Source of the DNA: Thermothelomyces thermophilus ATCC 42464
Lineage: Eukaryota > Ascomycota > Sordariomycetes > Sordariales > Chaetomiaceae
Direction of reading: 5' to 3'
Assembly: GCF_000226095.1 (NCBI RefSeq)
Contig: NC_016478.1
Location: 2,098,001-2,162,000 of the forward strand
Length of the DNA stretch: 64,000 nucleotides
Shown: in pieces, positions 23,910 through 33,371 of the stretch
How positions within the stretch are numbered: position 1 is the first letter of the stretch
Layout of the letters: the number at the start of each line of letters is the position of its first letter
Program-made: the position numbers and the translations under genes
The notes under the pieces: generated by a model
What the model was told of the DNA's origin: nothing
Databases searched by the model: none
The model's input: the letters and a program-made list of their open reading frames with translations, nothing else

Positions 23910-26470
23910 ATGATTCTCAGCAAGGCCTTCGCGGCCGTCGTTACAGCTGCTGGCCTGCTCGTACAAGATGCGATCGGTATGGTTTTTTCTCTTTTTCCTT
24001 TCTTTTTTTTTCGCTAGTCCCCTTGGCCATTGCATCGTTCATCAGCTTACAAGAACCTACAGCCCACTCGGTGAAGCGCAACCCTCTCTCGTCCGTCTCT
24101 CGGATTGACCACGCCGTAATCCATACGCCGTCGCACCGGGTACATGCGCATTCGTCCTTCGATGTCTCCTTCACCCTCTCCACCACCCAGCAGAGGGTCC
24201 GCCTCGCCCTAGAACCGAACCACGATCTCTTCGGCGAGGACGCGACGATTCAGTACCTCGGCGCCGACGGTACTCTCCGCCGATCCAAGCCCATCGATAG
24301 GCGAGACCACCGTGTGTTCAAGGGCGATAGCTTTGTCCAGCGGGAAGGACGGGCGGATTGGAAGCATGTGGGCTGGTGTCGGATCCACGTGCACCGCGAT
24401 GGCGTCAAGCCCATATTCGACGGCGTCTTCACCATCGACGGGAACCACCACCACGTTCAGACCAAGACGAACTATCACCTGTCTACGGTCAGCGGCGACC
24501 CGGTGATCGAAGATGGCGATGACGAGTACATGGTTGTTTGGCGGGATACCGACGTCCAAGCTACGGCCGGCGACGAGCTCAGGCGTGATCTGGCCGGCGC
24601 CGCGACCTGCGGGTCAGACACACTGCGGCACAACAGCCGCGAGAATAACAACGTCTACCGGAGCCTTGAGGAGGCCACCCAAGACACGTCGGTTTGGCAG
24701 ATGAGCCCCAGGGCACTGTTCGGGCGTCAGGTTGACACCACTCCGGGCGGCAACGGCGCTGGCGTGAACTTGCAAAACTCGATCGGCTCGACCGCCGGCT
24801 GCCCGACCACACGGAAGGTGGCGCTGGTGGGCATTGCGACAGACTGCACCTATACTTCTCTGTTCAAGACCGATGACGCCGTGACGAAAAACATCGTTCA
24901 GGTGGTAAACGCGGCGTCGCAACTCTACGAGAGCACTTTCAACATCTCGCTGGCCATTCAGAATCTGACCATCAGCGACCCCGGCTGTCCGAGTACGCCT
25001 CCCCAGGCGGCACCCTGGAACAGGCCTTGTTCCGACTCGGCGACCGTCGACACTCGTCTCAGCCTCTTCTCGCAGTGGCGGGGTCAATGGAAGGATACCA
25101 ATGCTTACTGGACCCTCATGTCCACTTGCAGCACGGGGCCGACTGTCGGTTTGGCGTGGCTTGGTGCCGTCTGTCAGGAGGGTTCCTCGACCAAGGATAA
25201 CGAGACGAGCGCCTCGGCCAACGTCGTCGTCCACACGTCGACCGAGTGGCTAGTGTTCGCTCACGAGACGGGCCACACATTTGGCGCGGTGCACGATTGC
25301 GACAGCAGGACATGCAGCGACGGGAGCGTCGAGAAGCAGGAGTGCTGCCCCCTGAGCACGGACACGTGCGATGCGGACGCGCAGTTCGTCATGAACCCTT
25401 CGACGGGCAACGGCATCACCAAGTTCTCGCCCTGCAGCATCGGCAATATCTGCAGTTTCCTCGGCCGCGCTCCGAACCGATTCAACTGCCTGTCCAGCAA
25501 CAGGGGGGTCACGAGCTTTACCGGCGCCCAGTGCGGCAACGGCATCGTCGAGCACGGCGAGGAGTGCGACTGTGGTGGGGAGGAAGGCTGCGTTGGCAAC
25601 CCCTGCTGCGACCCCAAGACGTGCAAGTACACGGAGGGCAGCGTGTGCGACCCGAACAACGAAGAGTGCTGCACCCCGCAGTGCGGCTTCATGAGCAACG
25701 GCACAGTCTGCCGCGCCAGCACGGGCGCCTGCGACCCGGAGGAAGTCTGCTCTGGTACCTCGGCCGGCTGCCCCGCCGACGTGAGCGCTCCCGACGGCCA
25801 ATCCTGCGGCGACGGTCTCCAATGTGCCTCGGGCCGCTGCACGTCGCGCGACCAGCAGTGCGCAACCTTCATGGGTTCCGACGCGGTCACCTCCTGCTCC
25901 CGTTCGGGCTGTGTTCTCTCGTGCCATTCGCCCCAGCTCGGCCCCAACCAGTGCTACCTCCTCAACCAGTACTTCCTCGACGGCACCAGCTGCCAAGGAG
26001 GTGGCAAGTGTCGCAACGGCGACTGCGTAGACACCTCGCTGAGCCAGACAATCCTCGAGTGGATCCAGGACAACAAGCAGATTGCCATCCCCGTCATCAG
26101 CATCGGCGGCGGGCTGATCCTGCTCGCCCTCCTGAGCTGCGTCTGGAGCTTCTGCGCCCGCTGCTCCAGGCGCCGCAGGAGCCGCAGCAACAAGCTGGCC
26201 GCCATGTCCCCGCCCCGCGGTCCGTGGGGTGGTGGCAACCCCTACCGTGGCGCCCGCGGTGTGCTTCGAGGGAGTGGCGCTGGTGGTGTCAGAGGGGGGC
26301 AGTCGCCGCCGATGCGGCCCGGTCCCGCGTACGCCCCGGTGCCGTCGCCTCCACCCATGGACGGGCTGGGCTCGGCCCCGCCGCCACCGTATCCGCACCA
26401 GCACCAGCAGCAGCCGCAGCAGGATATGCGGTGGGAGCCGATGCGCTCCAGGAGCTTCCGGTATGCCTGA
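23910..26470 (+). CDS. ADAM-like membrane metalloprotease with disintegrin domain
   Basis: Two exons, 23910-23976 and 24063-26470, give 824 aa. The intron (86 bp) splits the signal peptide and its removal gives a continuous start, MILSKAFAAVV..QDAIAHS. The order of parts is signal peptide (about 1-23), pro-domain, reprolysin-type metalloprotease (about 270-490) with the zinc site HETGHTFGAVHD at 423-434, cysteine-rich disintegrin-type region (513-620), one membrane helix (about 696-718), a basic stop-transfer and a Pro/Gly-rich cytoplasmic tail. All zinc ligands and the catalytic Glu are present, so an active enzyme is expected. Filamentous fungi have a few such ADAM proteins (for example Aspergillus ADM-A and ADM-B). 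Substrates are unknown; shedding of surface proteins is only inferred from animal ADAMs. Confidence 0.92.
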
Positions 26471-27320
26471 GCGAATAGGCGTGGCGGGATGAGATGATAC
26501 CCTAGCGTAGCCTTTCCGGCTCATCAAGCGTTGTTTTGTCCTGATCTGGCGATATATCTTTGGTGGCTTTCTGGTTATAGAACGGTTTGGTCATTTCTTG
26601 TTGAGGAAGCACGGAGGAATGTTTGCATAGCCGGTGTTCTCTTGGGGGAAAACAAATGCTCGGCTCTGGTCCGGCAGGCATATATATATATTTGCCTTTT
26701 GCTTGTTGAATTTCCCATGTCTCATAGTTTGTCCTTGCGTTCTACCTGTATTCCAGGATTGGGAGTATGTGGTACATGATGATGAATCTTAAAGTCAGAT
26801 TTGTATGATGTATATTCACACGCCAGTTTCTGTTTTGTTCTCAGCCTTGCTGTATGCGGTGTCCGTGGACTACTCTACTCTGGCGCGTCCGTGCCCGGAA
26901 TCGGGACATCAGAAAAGCACAGGATTATCTGTTGTTGTCACAGTAGAGGTCGGCAGAAATGAGCATTGCACTGCATTGCTTGTTGAACCAGTATTCGCTA
27001 TCTATACTTTTGTTGTGCCTTGCTTCAGCCCCAACCCCTGTTTTGTCCAGGCCGAAACGGACTGTCTCGTCGGGACACGAACAGACACGATCGCTGTACG
27101 CTGGTGATGGTTCTGACGCCACTTCTCCTTCTCCGCAATCTCGTCAAGAAACTGTTGCTCATGTGAACGGGTATATGCCTCTCGTCTACATGCCCATCGA
27201 TCGCCTCCGTCCTGGAGGTGGCGCACGCAGGAAGCCCGGGGCAGGAAGTAGAGACCGAAATGGTACCCTTAAAGCCTGCCGAGGCCTTGTTTTATCCGCC
27301 GTCTTATGAATTGGTGGTTG
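26471..27320. other. Convergent spacer after the ADAM-like gene
   Basis: About 850 bp of lower-GC DNA between the stops of two convergent genes, including a TATATATATAT run near 26681-26691. It presumably holds both 3' UTRs. No gene is seen. Confidence 0.5.
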
Positions 27321-28388
27321 CTAGCCCTGGGCTCGTTGACCATCCGGTTGCTGAACTGGAGCCTGCTGTTCGGTAGGACCTTCTTCCACGGCTTGTTGAC
27401 GTACGGATTGCTGAACTGGTGCCTGCTGGTTGAGAGCCTGCTGGTTGGGAGCCTGTTGGTTGGGAGCCTGTTGATCTGCAGCTTGTCGGTCTAGTAGTCG
27501 TTGACCTGGAGTTTGTTGGCCCGAAGCCTGTTGATCCGGGGCATGTTGATCCAAAGCTTGTTGGTCTAAGGGCTGCTGACCGGGGGCTTGTTGTTGACTC
27601 GGAATATGTTGACCCAAGATATGTTGGCCAGACCCTTGTTGCTCTGGCTGCATACCAGGCGATTGTTGACCCGAAAGCTGCTGGTGTGGTTGCTGATCCT
27701 GTGGTCGCCGATCCGGCGGCTGCTGAGCTGGTGAGCTGGGGGCCGGCTGCGGCTCAGCCGAGGCGACCTCCCTGATCAAGTAAGCCTGCCCACTCCGAGC
27801 CATGTTCCAGATGATCGCGATAGCGGTCTCCACGGGTCCGTCCAGCAGTCGCGCCGTGAGGTAAGCCACCCGGTCGGTCACTTCATAGACACCATAGAGC
27901 ACCAGCCAAACAATCGCCAGCCAAAAGAGAATGGTGACACCGGTCAGGGCGAGGGGTACGAGGAAGATGTTGAGAAAGAGGAGTATGCACCATCCTCCCG
28001 GACTGAGAGCAGCAAGGTTTCGTCGAAGATCAAGACATCGTTCCACAGCTGCGGCTCCAAGTTGGCGGACTCTTTGCATCGCAGCTCGAAAGACGTTCCG
28101 CACTGCGCGCAGGAGGCCAGCAATGCCGCCGACGTCGCGGCGCTCAACAGTAAGATTGTAGGTTGGTTGTATCCAAGCGCCGTTCCCAACAGCATGTCCG
28201 TTTTCTGGTTCGTCCCCGACGTGGAAAACATCATTCACCCCATCGCCTATGTGGACAATGGTGGGGTTCATTGAGTGCATGATCCGCATGCCGCGCCAGG
28301 TGTAGGAGAGGGAAGTGCGTGTATGCCGAAGCTCAACATCGGGGCCTTGGATGGAGATCAACATGCTTCCGAGGCTGGGTAGACACAT
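27321..28388 (-). CDS. Glutamine-rich membrane protein with pentapeptide repeats, unknown function
   Basis: Open frame of 355 aa from the first ATG at 28388. The middle has an amphipathic Arg-rich stretch followed by a strongly hydrophobic region (about residues 130-170), likely one or two membrane helices, then a second weakly hydrophobic part. From about residue 210 the chain is almost only Gln, Pro, Ala, Asp and Gly. Residues 271-335 form thirteen consecutive five-residue units of the type QQAPx. I do not recognise the family. The frame stays open upstream of the ATG to a CTAAC..TAG acceptor at 28436-28442, so this may be the last exon of the neighbouring small gene rather than a separate gene; in that model the whole protein would be about 486 aa. 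A different frame (27944-28234) is also open but lacks the hydrophobic logic. Confidence 0.55.
   Translation of the reverse strand: MCLPSLGSMLISIQGPDVELRHTRTSLSYTWRGMRIMHSMNPTIVHIGDGVNDVFHVGDEPENGHAVGNGAWIQPTYNLTVERRDVGGIAGLLRAVRNVFRAAMQRVRQLGAAAVERCLDLRRNLAALSPGGWCILLFLNIFLVPLALTGVTILFWLAIVWLVLYGVYEVTDRVAYLTARLLDGPVETAIAIIWNMARSGQAYLIREVASAEPQPAPSSPAQQPPDRRPQDQQPHQQLSGQQSPGMQPEQQGSGQHILGQHIPSQQQAPGQQPLDQQALDQHAPDQQASGQQTPGQRLLDRQAADQQAPNQQAPNQQALNQQAPVQQSVRQQAVEEGPTEQQAPVQQPDGQRAQG
27384..27578 (-). repeat. Coding pentapeptide repeat (15-bp units, about 13 copies)
   Basis: Thirteen in-register five-residue units such as QQALD, QHAPD, QQASG, QQTPG, QQAPN and QQAPV. Units have diverged at positions 3 to 5 but keep the first Gln pair, which suggests old duplication with selection for Gln content. 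Confidence 0.75.
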
Positions 28389-28439
28389 CGTGTGTCCAGT
28401 GCAATTATGTGCAACTTGAAGAGCAGGGACGATGACTAG

Positions 28440-29015
28440 TTAGTGCTGGTAAGGGATGTTGATAGCTCCTCTGCGATTGTCCGAGGATTGATGTTGGTCT
28501 CGACGGGAGTGCGTAAAGACCGGACGTGTGGTACTGCGCTTTGTCTCTTCTTCCTGGTCGTAGCCACAGAGCATCTTGGTGAAATGAAGACGGGCAGCTG
28601 CTATGCTCTTGGTGGGGGGTTGGCATGGCACCATTCTCAACGAGGGGAAGGTGGGAGGGACACTCACGTCTCCTGTAGATTGAGCATACATCATCAGCAG
28701 TTCTGGGTTCTCGAGGAAGGCGATGGCCCTTTGTCGGCTCTCGACCCGGGCGAAGTCCTCCTTCTCGACACTGGGGTCGTTGCGGGGAAGGCGTTAGCTG
28801 TGCGCCCTTCACGCGGATCAGTTCGTTCGAAAACGCGTCTCTTACCGGCCGCTGCCGAGCCGCAGCCTCGTGCCTGAACCAGACTCACGGTCGCTGAGAC
28901 TGCCGCCATCAGAGCCATCGCCAGACTGGTACGGGTCTTTCCCCCGCGCCTGCCGGTCTCTCATCTCAGGCGTGAAGTCGTCATCCATGAACGACGAAGC
29001 CGTGCTGGGATTCAT
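28440..29015 (-). CDS. Small protein of unknown function, three exons
   Basis: Exons 28846-29015, 28668-28770 and 28440-28607 give 146 aa. Both introns have good donors (GTAAGA, GTGAGT) and the joins keep frame. The N-terminus is acidic and disordered (MNPSTASSFMDDDFTPEM), then comes a compact part reading 'EDFARVESRQRAIAFLENP' and 'ELLMMYAQSTGDSIAAARL', which looks like a conserved helical core. The second intron is 60 bp, in frame and free of stops, so its removal rests on the splice signals and the better flow of the core. The stop codon TAA lies inside a CTAACTAG sequence that would serve as a branch point plus acceptor, so the true gene may continue into the membrane protein downstream. 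I do not know the function. Confidence 0.6.
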
Positions 29016-29531
29016 GTTTGATCAAAAGATTGGCAAGGCTCGCTTGTTCTGAAAAAAGCGTGTCGTCGTTGCTGTGGTTACAGGGCTCGCTGTTGTTCGT
29101 CAGATTTCACCGGAGGTGACGGAAATAATCCGTACTTTGAATCCTGGATGTTGTGTGATGGCTGTAAACTATCCCTGCCGCCCGAGTGAAGCTAAGACAA
29201 TTGGCGGAAGGTGGGGTTCAGGCTCAACGAACACAGGCTGCAGCAACTGCACCACTGTTCGCACCAAACCGCCCCTCGAAATCGAATCCCCACGGATGTA
29301 ACGATCCCGTCGTCTCCTCCAATAGGTTGATCTCTACAGCTGGCGTGGAAATCACAGAAAAGAACCCAAGCCATCGAAGCAAAGCTCGACCCGAAAGTCG
29401 AAGGAAGTTGGAAAGGGTGTCTCAGTTTCCCTAGCTCATGGCTCTTGTTTGAATGACAGGCTCGAAACCCACAGACAGGAACGAACAGTCGACCGATTAA
29501 TAATTACAGATAACAGGTGGACCACCTGAAT
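29016..29531. other. Spacer between two minus-strand genes
   Basis: About 500 bp that must include the promoter of the small gene at 28440-29015 and the 3' UTR of the gene ending at 29532. No RNA gene or further frame is recognised. Confidence 0.45.
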
Positions 29532-30553
29532 TCAGCTCTCCACGGCCAGGGCCTTCGCCCCGACCAACTTGGCCTCCTCCCCCTTGCCCTGGGTAGTGAC
29601 CACCCAGTACTCGGCCCTGACTCCGTCCCTCGCGACCCGATACACCCTCACATCATTCCCCTCCCCGGCCTCCCTCACCGCGTCCACAATCTCCCCATAC
29701 TGCCCATTACGGTCCCAGTCCACCGGATCCATGATCTGGACTTCAGCATTCTTTGGATCCCAATGCTCAATCAGCGTCGCAAACTCCTCTGTTGTCGTCG
29801 GATATTGTACAGTTAGCCAACCACCCTTTGCATTATACTTCACAGAAGGTGAGGGGCAATATAAAAAAGGGAATAGGGATAAGTGGAGGGAAAGGGAGAA
29901 GAAAGAAGAAGGGCCAGGGAGAGAAGAAAAGGTCGATGCCAAATATGGAGGAGACTCGAAGAAGAAGAAGAAAACTTACCCTCATCAGGCAACCCTTTCC
30001 CGCCTTCGTCCCAGCGCAGCGCGACGGCCTCGAATGGCTCGTCCGCGTCCGACGCGTAGAACGACACATCGCCCTTGCCGCACACCCTCGCAATCGGCGC
30101 CGGTACCTCCACGCCCTCCTGCGTCGCCCTGAACTCGGTCTTTGCTCCCCGGTTCGTCGCGGCGCCACCGGCAGCGGCAGCCGAAGTCACTCCCTTGGAT
30201 GGATCTTCGTTCGCCTTGTCGAGAAAGGCCATGTAATCCTGGTCCGACATTTCGTCTGTTCCTTTTCTCAGGGCGCCTGTCGTCGTGAATGATCGTCTGT
30301 CCGATAGCGGTAACGCGATCGACGGCTGTGTCTGACAAGATAGTAGCGTCGTGTTCGATTTGCGGAGGTGACGAGCTGTTTGCAGCAGGGACGGAGAGAG
30401 GGGATGCTGCCTGGCTTTCGTCGTTGAGGCGCTGCAGAGTTTGCGAATGGGTCTGTTCGACGACAGAAATGGCGCCTGAGAGGTTCTTACTTGTCTTTGA
30501 GGAGTTCCCAGAAAGAACAACAAGGATATTCGGTTGCGAAAAAGCCCGACCAT
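29532..30553 (-). CDS. Probable mitochondrial protein of unknown function
   Basis: Two exons, 29980-30553 and 29532-29788, give 276 aa. The 191 bp intron starts GTAAGT and ends with GCTAAC..CAACAG; splicing restores 'GLPDEEEFATLIEHWD'. The C-terminal half is a compact domain with 'HWDPKNAEVQIMD' and 'GNDVRVYRV..AEYWVV', which looks like a family of fungal conserved proteins without known role. The open frame continues upstream of 30553 only via a TTG. Residues 2-98 carry many Arg, Ser and Thr and almost no acidic residues, ending in 'RRSFTTTGALRKG', typical of a mitochondrial presequence. A second ATG at 30250 (MSDQDYM) would yield a 175 aa protein without this leader, so the start is not certain. 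A GTAAGA donor-like site within the leader region is another reason for caution. Confidence 0.65.
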
Positions 30554-30926
30554 GGCGAGAGAGGCCTTCAAGGTGCGCCGCGCAAGTTGGGCGACGATGA
30601 TGTAACCTCTGTGCTGCCAGGGACTTGGCGAGTTACTCGCGTCAGCGGGGCATTCACTCAGCCCTCTCTGATTGGGCTACCCCACTTGGAGAAATCCCGG
30701 TCGAAATGGACTTCACACGGCGGGTACAGAATTCGACATGACTGGGGGGACACATCACAGAGCACAGGTCAATGGCAAATTGGTTCATTTTCCCCATTCC
30801 TCTCATACAGCCTTCACTAAGCTGAAAATGCTAGGTAGATATCCGCAAACCGACCCAAAGAGCAACGAGACCGTGACACCAATGCCATTGTAAACCGAGA
30901 AAAAGCAAAGAGAAACTGAATACGCC
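30554..30926. other. Spacer before the probable mitochondrial protein gene
   Basis: About 370 bp with the promoter of the minus-strand gene starting at 30553 and the 3' UTR of the uL3 gene. Nothing else is seen. Confidence 0.45.
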
Positions 30927-32534
30927 TTAGGCGGCGACCAGATCCTTCTTGAGCGTACCCTGGTACTGCTTCTTCTCGGCCGGAGTCTGGAAAGCACCGT
31001 GGCCGAACTCGGACGAGGTGTCGATCCATTTGAGCTCCACCTTCTCGAGGGCCTTGCGAGAGGTGTGGACGAAGAGGGACTTGCGGAGAGTCATGACACG
31101 CTTCTTGACACCAGGAACAGAGCCCTTGACCATGACGTAGTCATTGTTGACCTCACCATACCGGACGAAGCCGCCCATGCTGTGCAATTGTTAGTAAAGT
31201 TGTTCCTCCAGAGCGTCTGAGTCGAGGCAAAACATACGGAGTAATCTTCTTCTTGGTGACATCGACGTCGGTGGCGGCGTTGTCGTCGGCATCGCCCTTA
31301 CCGATGCGGTAGATCTTGTGGTTGACCGACGTGCGGTGGTGGTAACCCATCTGACCAGCACGGGCAACAGTCCACTGGACGTGGGAAGGATGCCAGGCAC
31401 CGATACAGGCGACCTTGCGGAGACCCTTGTGAGTCTTGCGCGGCAGCTTCTTGGTACCCCAACGGGCAGTGACACCGGTGAAGCCGTGGCCCTTGGTGAC
31501 GGCAATGACGTCAATTATCTCGTCCTTCTCGAAGATGGTGTCGATCGAGACGGGCTTCTCGAAGAGACCGTGGCCGAAGTCGACCTTCTCGGCAACCGTG
31601 CCACCGTTGATCTGGATCTCCATAAGGTGGGCCTTCTTCTGCTTGAGAGGCGTCTTGCGGATCTGGGTGTGCGCCAGGACGCGGACGACGGTGCAGTACT
31701 TCTTGATGCGCTCGAGCTCGCGGGTGATGGCAGCACCGTTGTTCTCGGAGTGCTTCTTGGCGTACTTGGTGAAGGCCTTCTTCTTGCTCTTGTACCAGTT
31801 CTTGTAGAAGCGGCGCTTGACCTCATCGCTCAAGTGCTCGGCCCAGACAGTGGTAAGAGAGCGCAGGCCACGGGGGGTCTCGATATACTGCCTTTCGTTA
31901 GACGATTGACCTCCTCTTGGTCCTCAGCCGGACAGCCATGACTTACGCCAACCAGACCCACAACCACCATCTATAAAAGATGTTAGCCATTGACACAATA
32001 AGAGCCAAGCGGGCTTGGTTGCGCGTACAGGTGGGGTATCAATAATTGTCACAGCCTCAACGACCTCCTTCTTGTGAGCCTTCGCACCGGGACGGTCGAG
32101 GTCGCGGACGATCGTGGTCATGCCGGCCTTGTAGCCCATGGCGGCCGTCAGGTGGACGGGCTTCTTCGGGTCGTCCTTAGGGAAGCTGGCATCACACCAA
32201 CCCGTCAGCTTCGCCGTGTTCTTTCGCAGAGCGCACGAGTCGGCTGGTCATGATGGCGAAAATCGAGGCTTGCACTTACGACTTGACCTTGCCCCTGTGG
32301 CGGGCAGCGCGCTTGCGCGGCAGGTACGCCAGAGAGCCATGGCGAGGGGCCTCGTACTCTGCAATCTGTCAGTCTCGGGTGCGAAAAGCAGAGGTTCTTC
32401 CGCCTTGAAAGTTGCATTGCTCAAGCTCTCGGCCTGGCACTAGCTGGGCGCTGGACGGCTCGAAAAAAGAACTCGGCACTGAAGAGGAGGCACGTCGACG
32501 AAGCGTTTGGGGGCTACTCACTGCGGTGAGACAT
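30927..32534 (-). CDS. RPL3: 60S ribosomal protein L3 (uL3)
   Basis: Six exons, 32522-32534, 32280-32358, 32029-32185, 31947-31970, 31238-31887 and 30927-31179, give 391 aa, the usual size. Every join keeps frame and rebuilds the family sequence: [13 protein letters not shown] at the start, '[16 protein letters not shown]', '[11 protein letters not shown]' and 'KKITPMGGF'. uL3 sits at the peptidyl transferase centre of the large subunit. The conserved tryptophan of 'GAWHP', the position changed in trichodermin-resistant yeast, is kept here at residue 256, as is the neighbouring histidine. The first exon is only 13 bp and exon 4 only 24 bp; an intron right after a few codons is common in fungal ribosomal protein genes. 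It lies tandem with and between the probable mitochondrial protein gene and SSN6. Confidence 0.96.
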
Positions 32535-33371
32535 GGTTGCTGATGTCCGCTGTTGGCGTGATGTTCAATGGAAAATTCCCCCAAGGTCCGACCACGAAGA
32601 AAAAAACAGCGTGGGAATTTGGAGTTGGATTTTTGTGTGAGATGGAGCTCCGGCGCTCGGGCCAATTGCAGCGGAGCCCTAACATCAATTCCAGCAGCGG
32701 CTGTGAGGGGCTGGTTGAGTCCAAATGCAGATTGATCACGTGACAATCGAGTGGACGATCTACGTTAAAGATCAACTACGGAGTTAGTACTGCAAATTAT
32801 CAGTACATAACCGTATAGGCGGGCACGTGGGAAGAAATTGAGCTGTAAACAGCACCCCAAATGCCCAACGCCAATGCTTATCTAGCTGGTTTTCCCCAGG
32901 TGGGACGGAGAGTTCTGAGATGAAGATATCCTGAATATAAGCATTTGAATCGAGAAGACTACCCTATCTACCGCGAGGCCACGAGACGGACGATCAGCTC
33001 AGAGAGACTTTTTTGCCCGTTCCATGCGCTTACCAGTGATCCGTCGTCTCATGTGTACACGGCCGAACCAATCACACCCGGTAATAAGGCATTAGACCGG
33101 CCCAGCAACCTCCTTGAAAATGTTTGATTCGTTATGTACTGCTTACCAATACCAGCAACAAGAGAAGGACTAATTGAAATCAGGACGGGGCCGACCGGGC
33201 GGTTATTCTTGTCACGAAAAGACAGTGATGCGTGAGCGTGGCCTGGTATAAACCTTGAAACAGGGAAACAGCCAAGTTTGAATAGGATAGATAAAGTCAT
33301 CAAAGCAAAATCGTACCGTCCATCAAGGGCAGCATTAGATGGAAATCAAGCTGCCAATGCCGACCCATCCA
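32535..33371. promoter_or_regulatory. Spacer with the RPL3 promoter and the SSN6 3' end
   Basis: About 840 bp. The half next to 32535 should be the RPL3 promoter, the part near 33371 the SSN6 3' UTR. No specific ribosomal-protein promoter element could be named with confidence. Confidence 0.45.

Noticed and set aside
31924-32139. Separate short frame starting MGYKAGMTT
   Set aside because: It is an internal exon of RPL3, not an independent gene.
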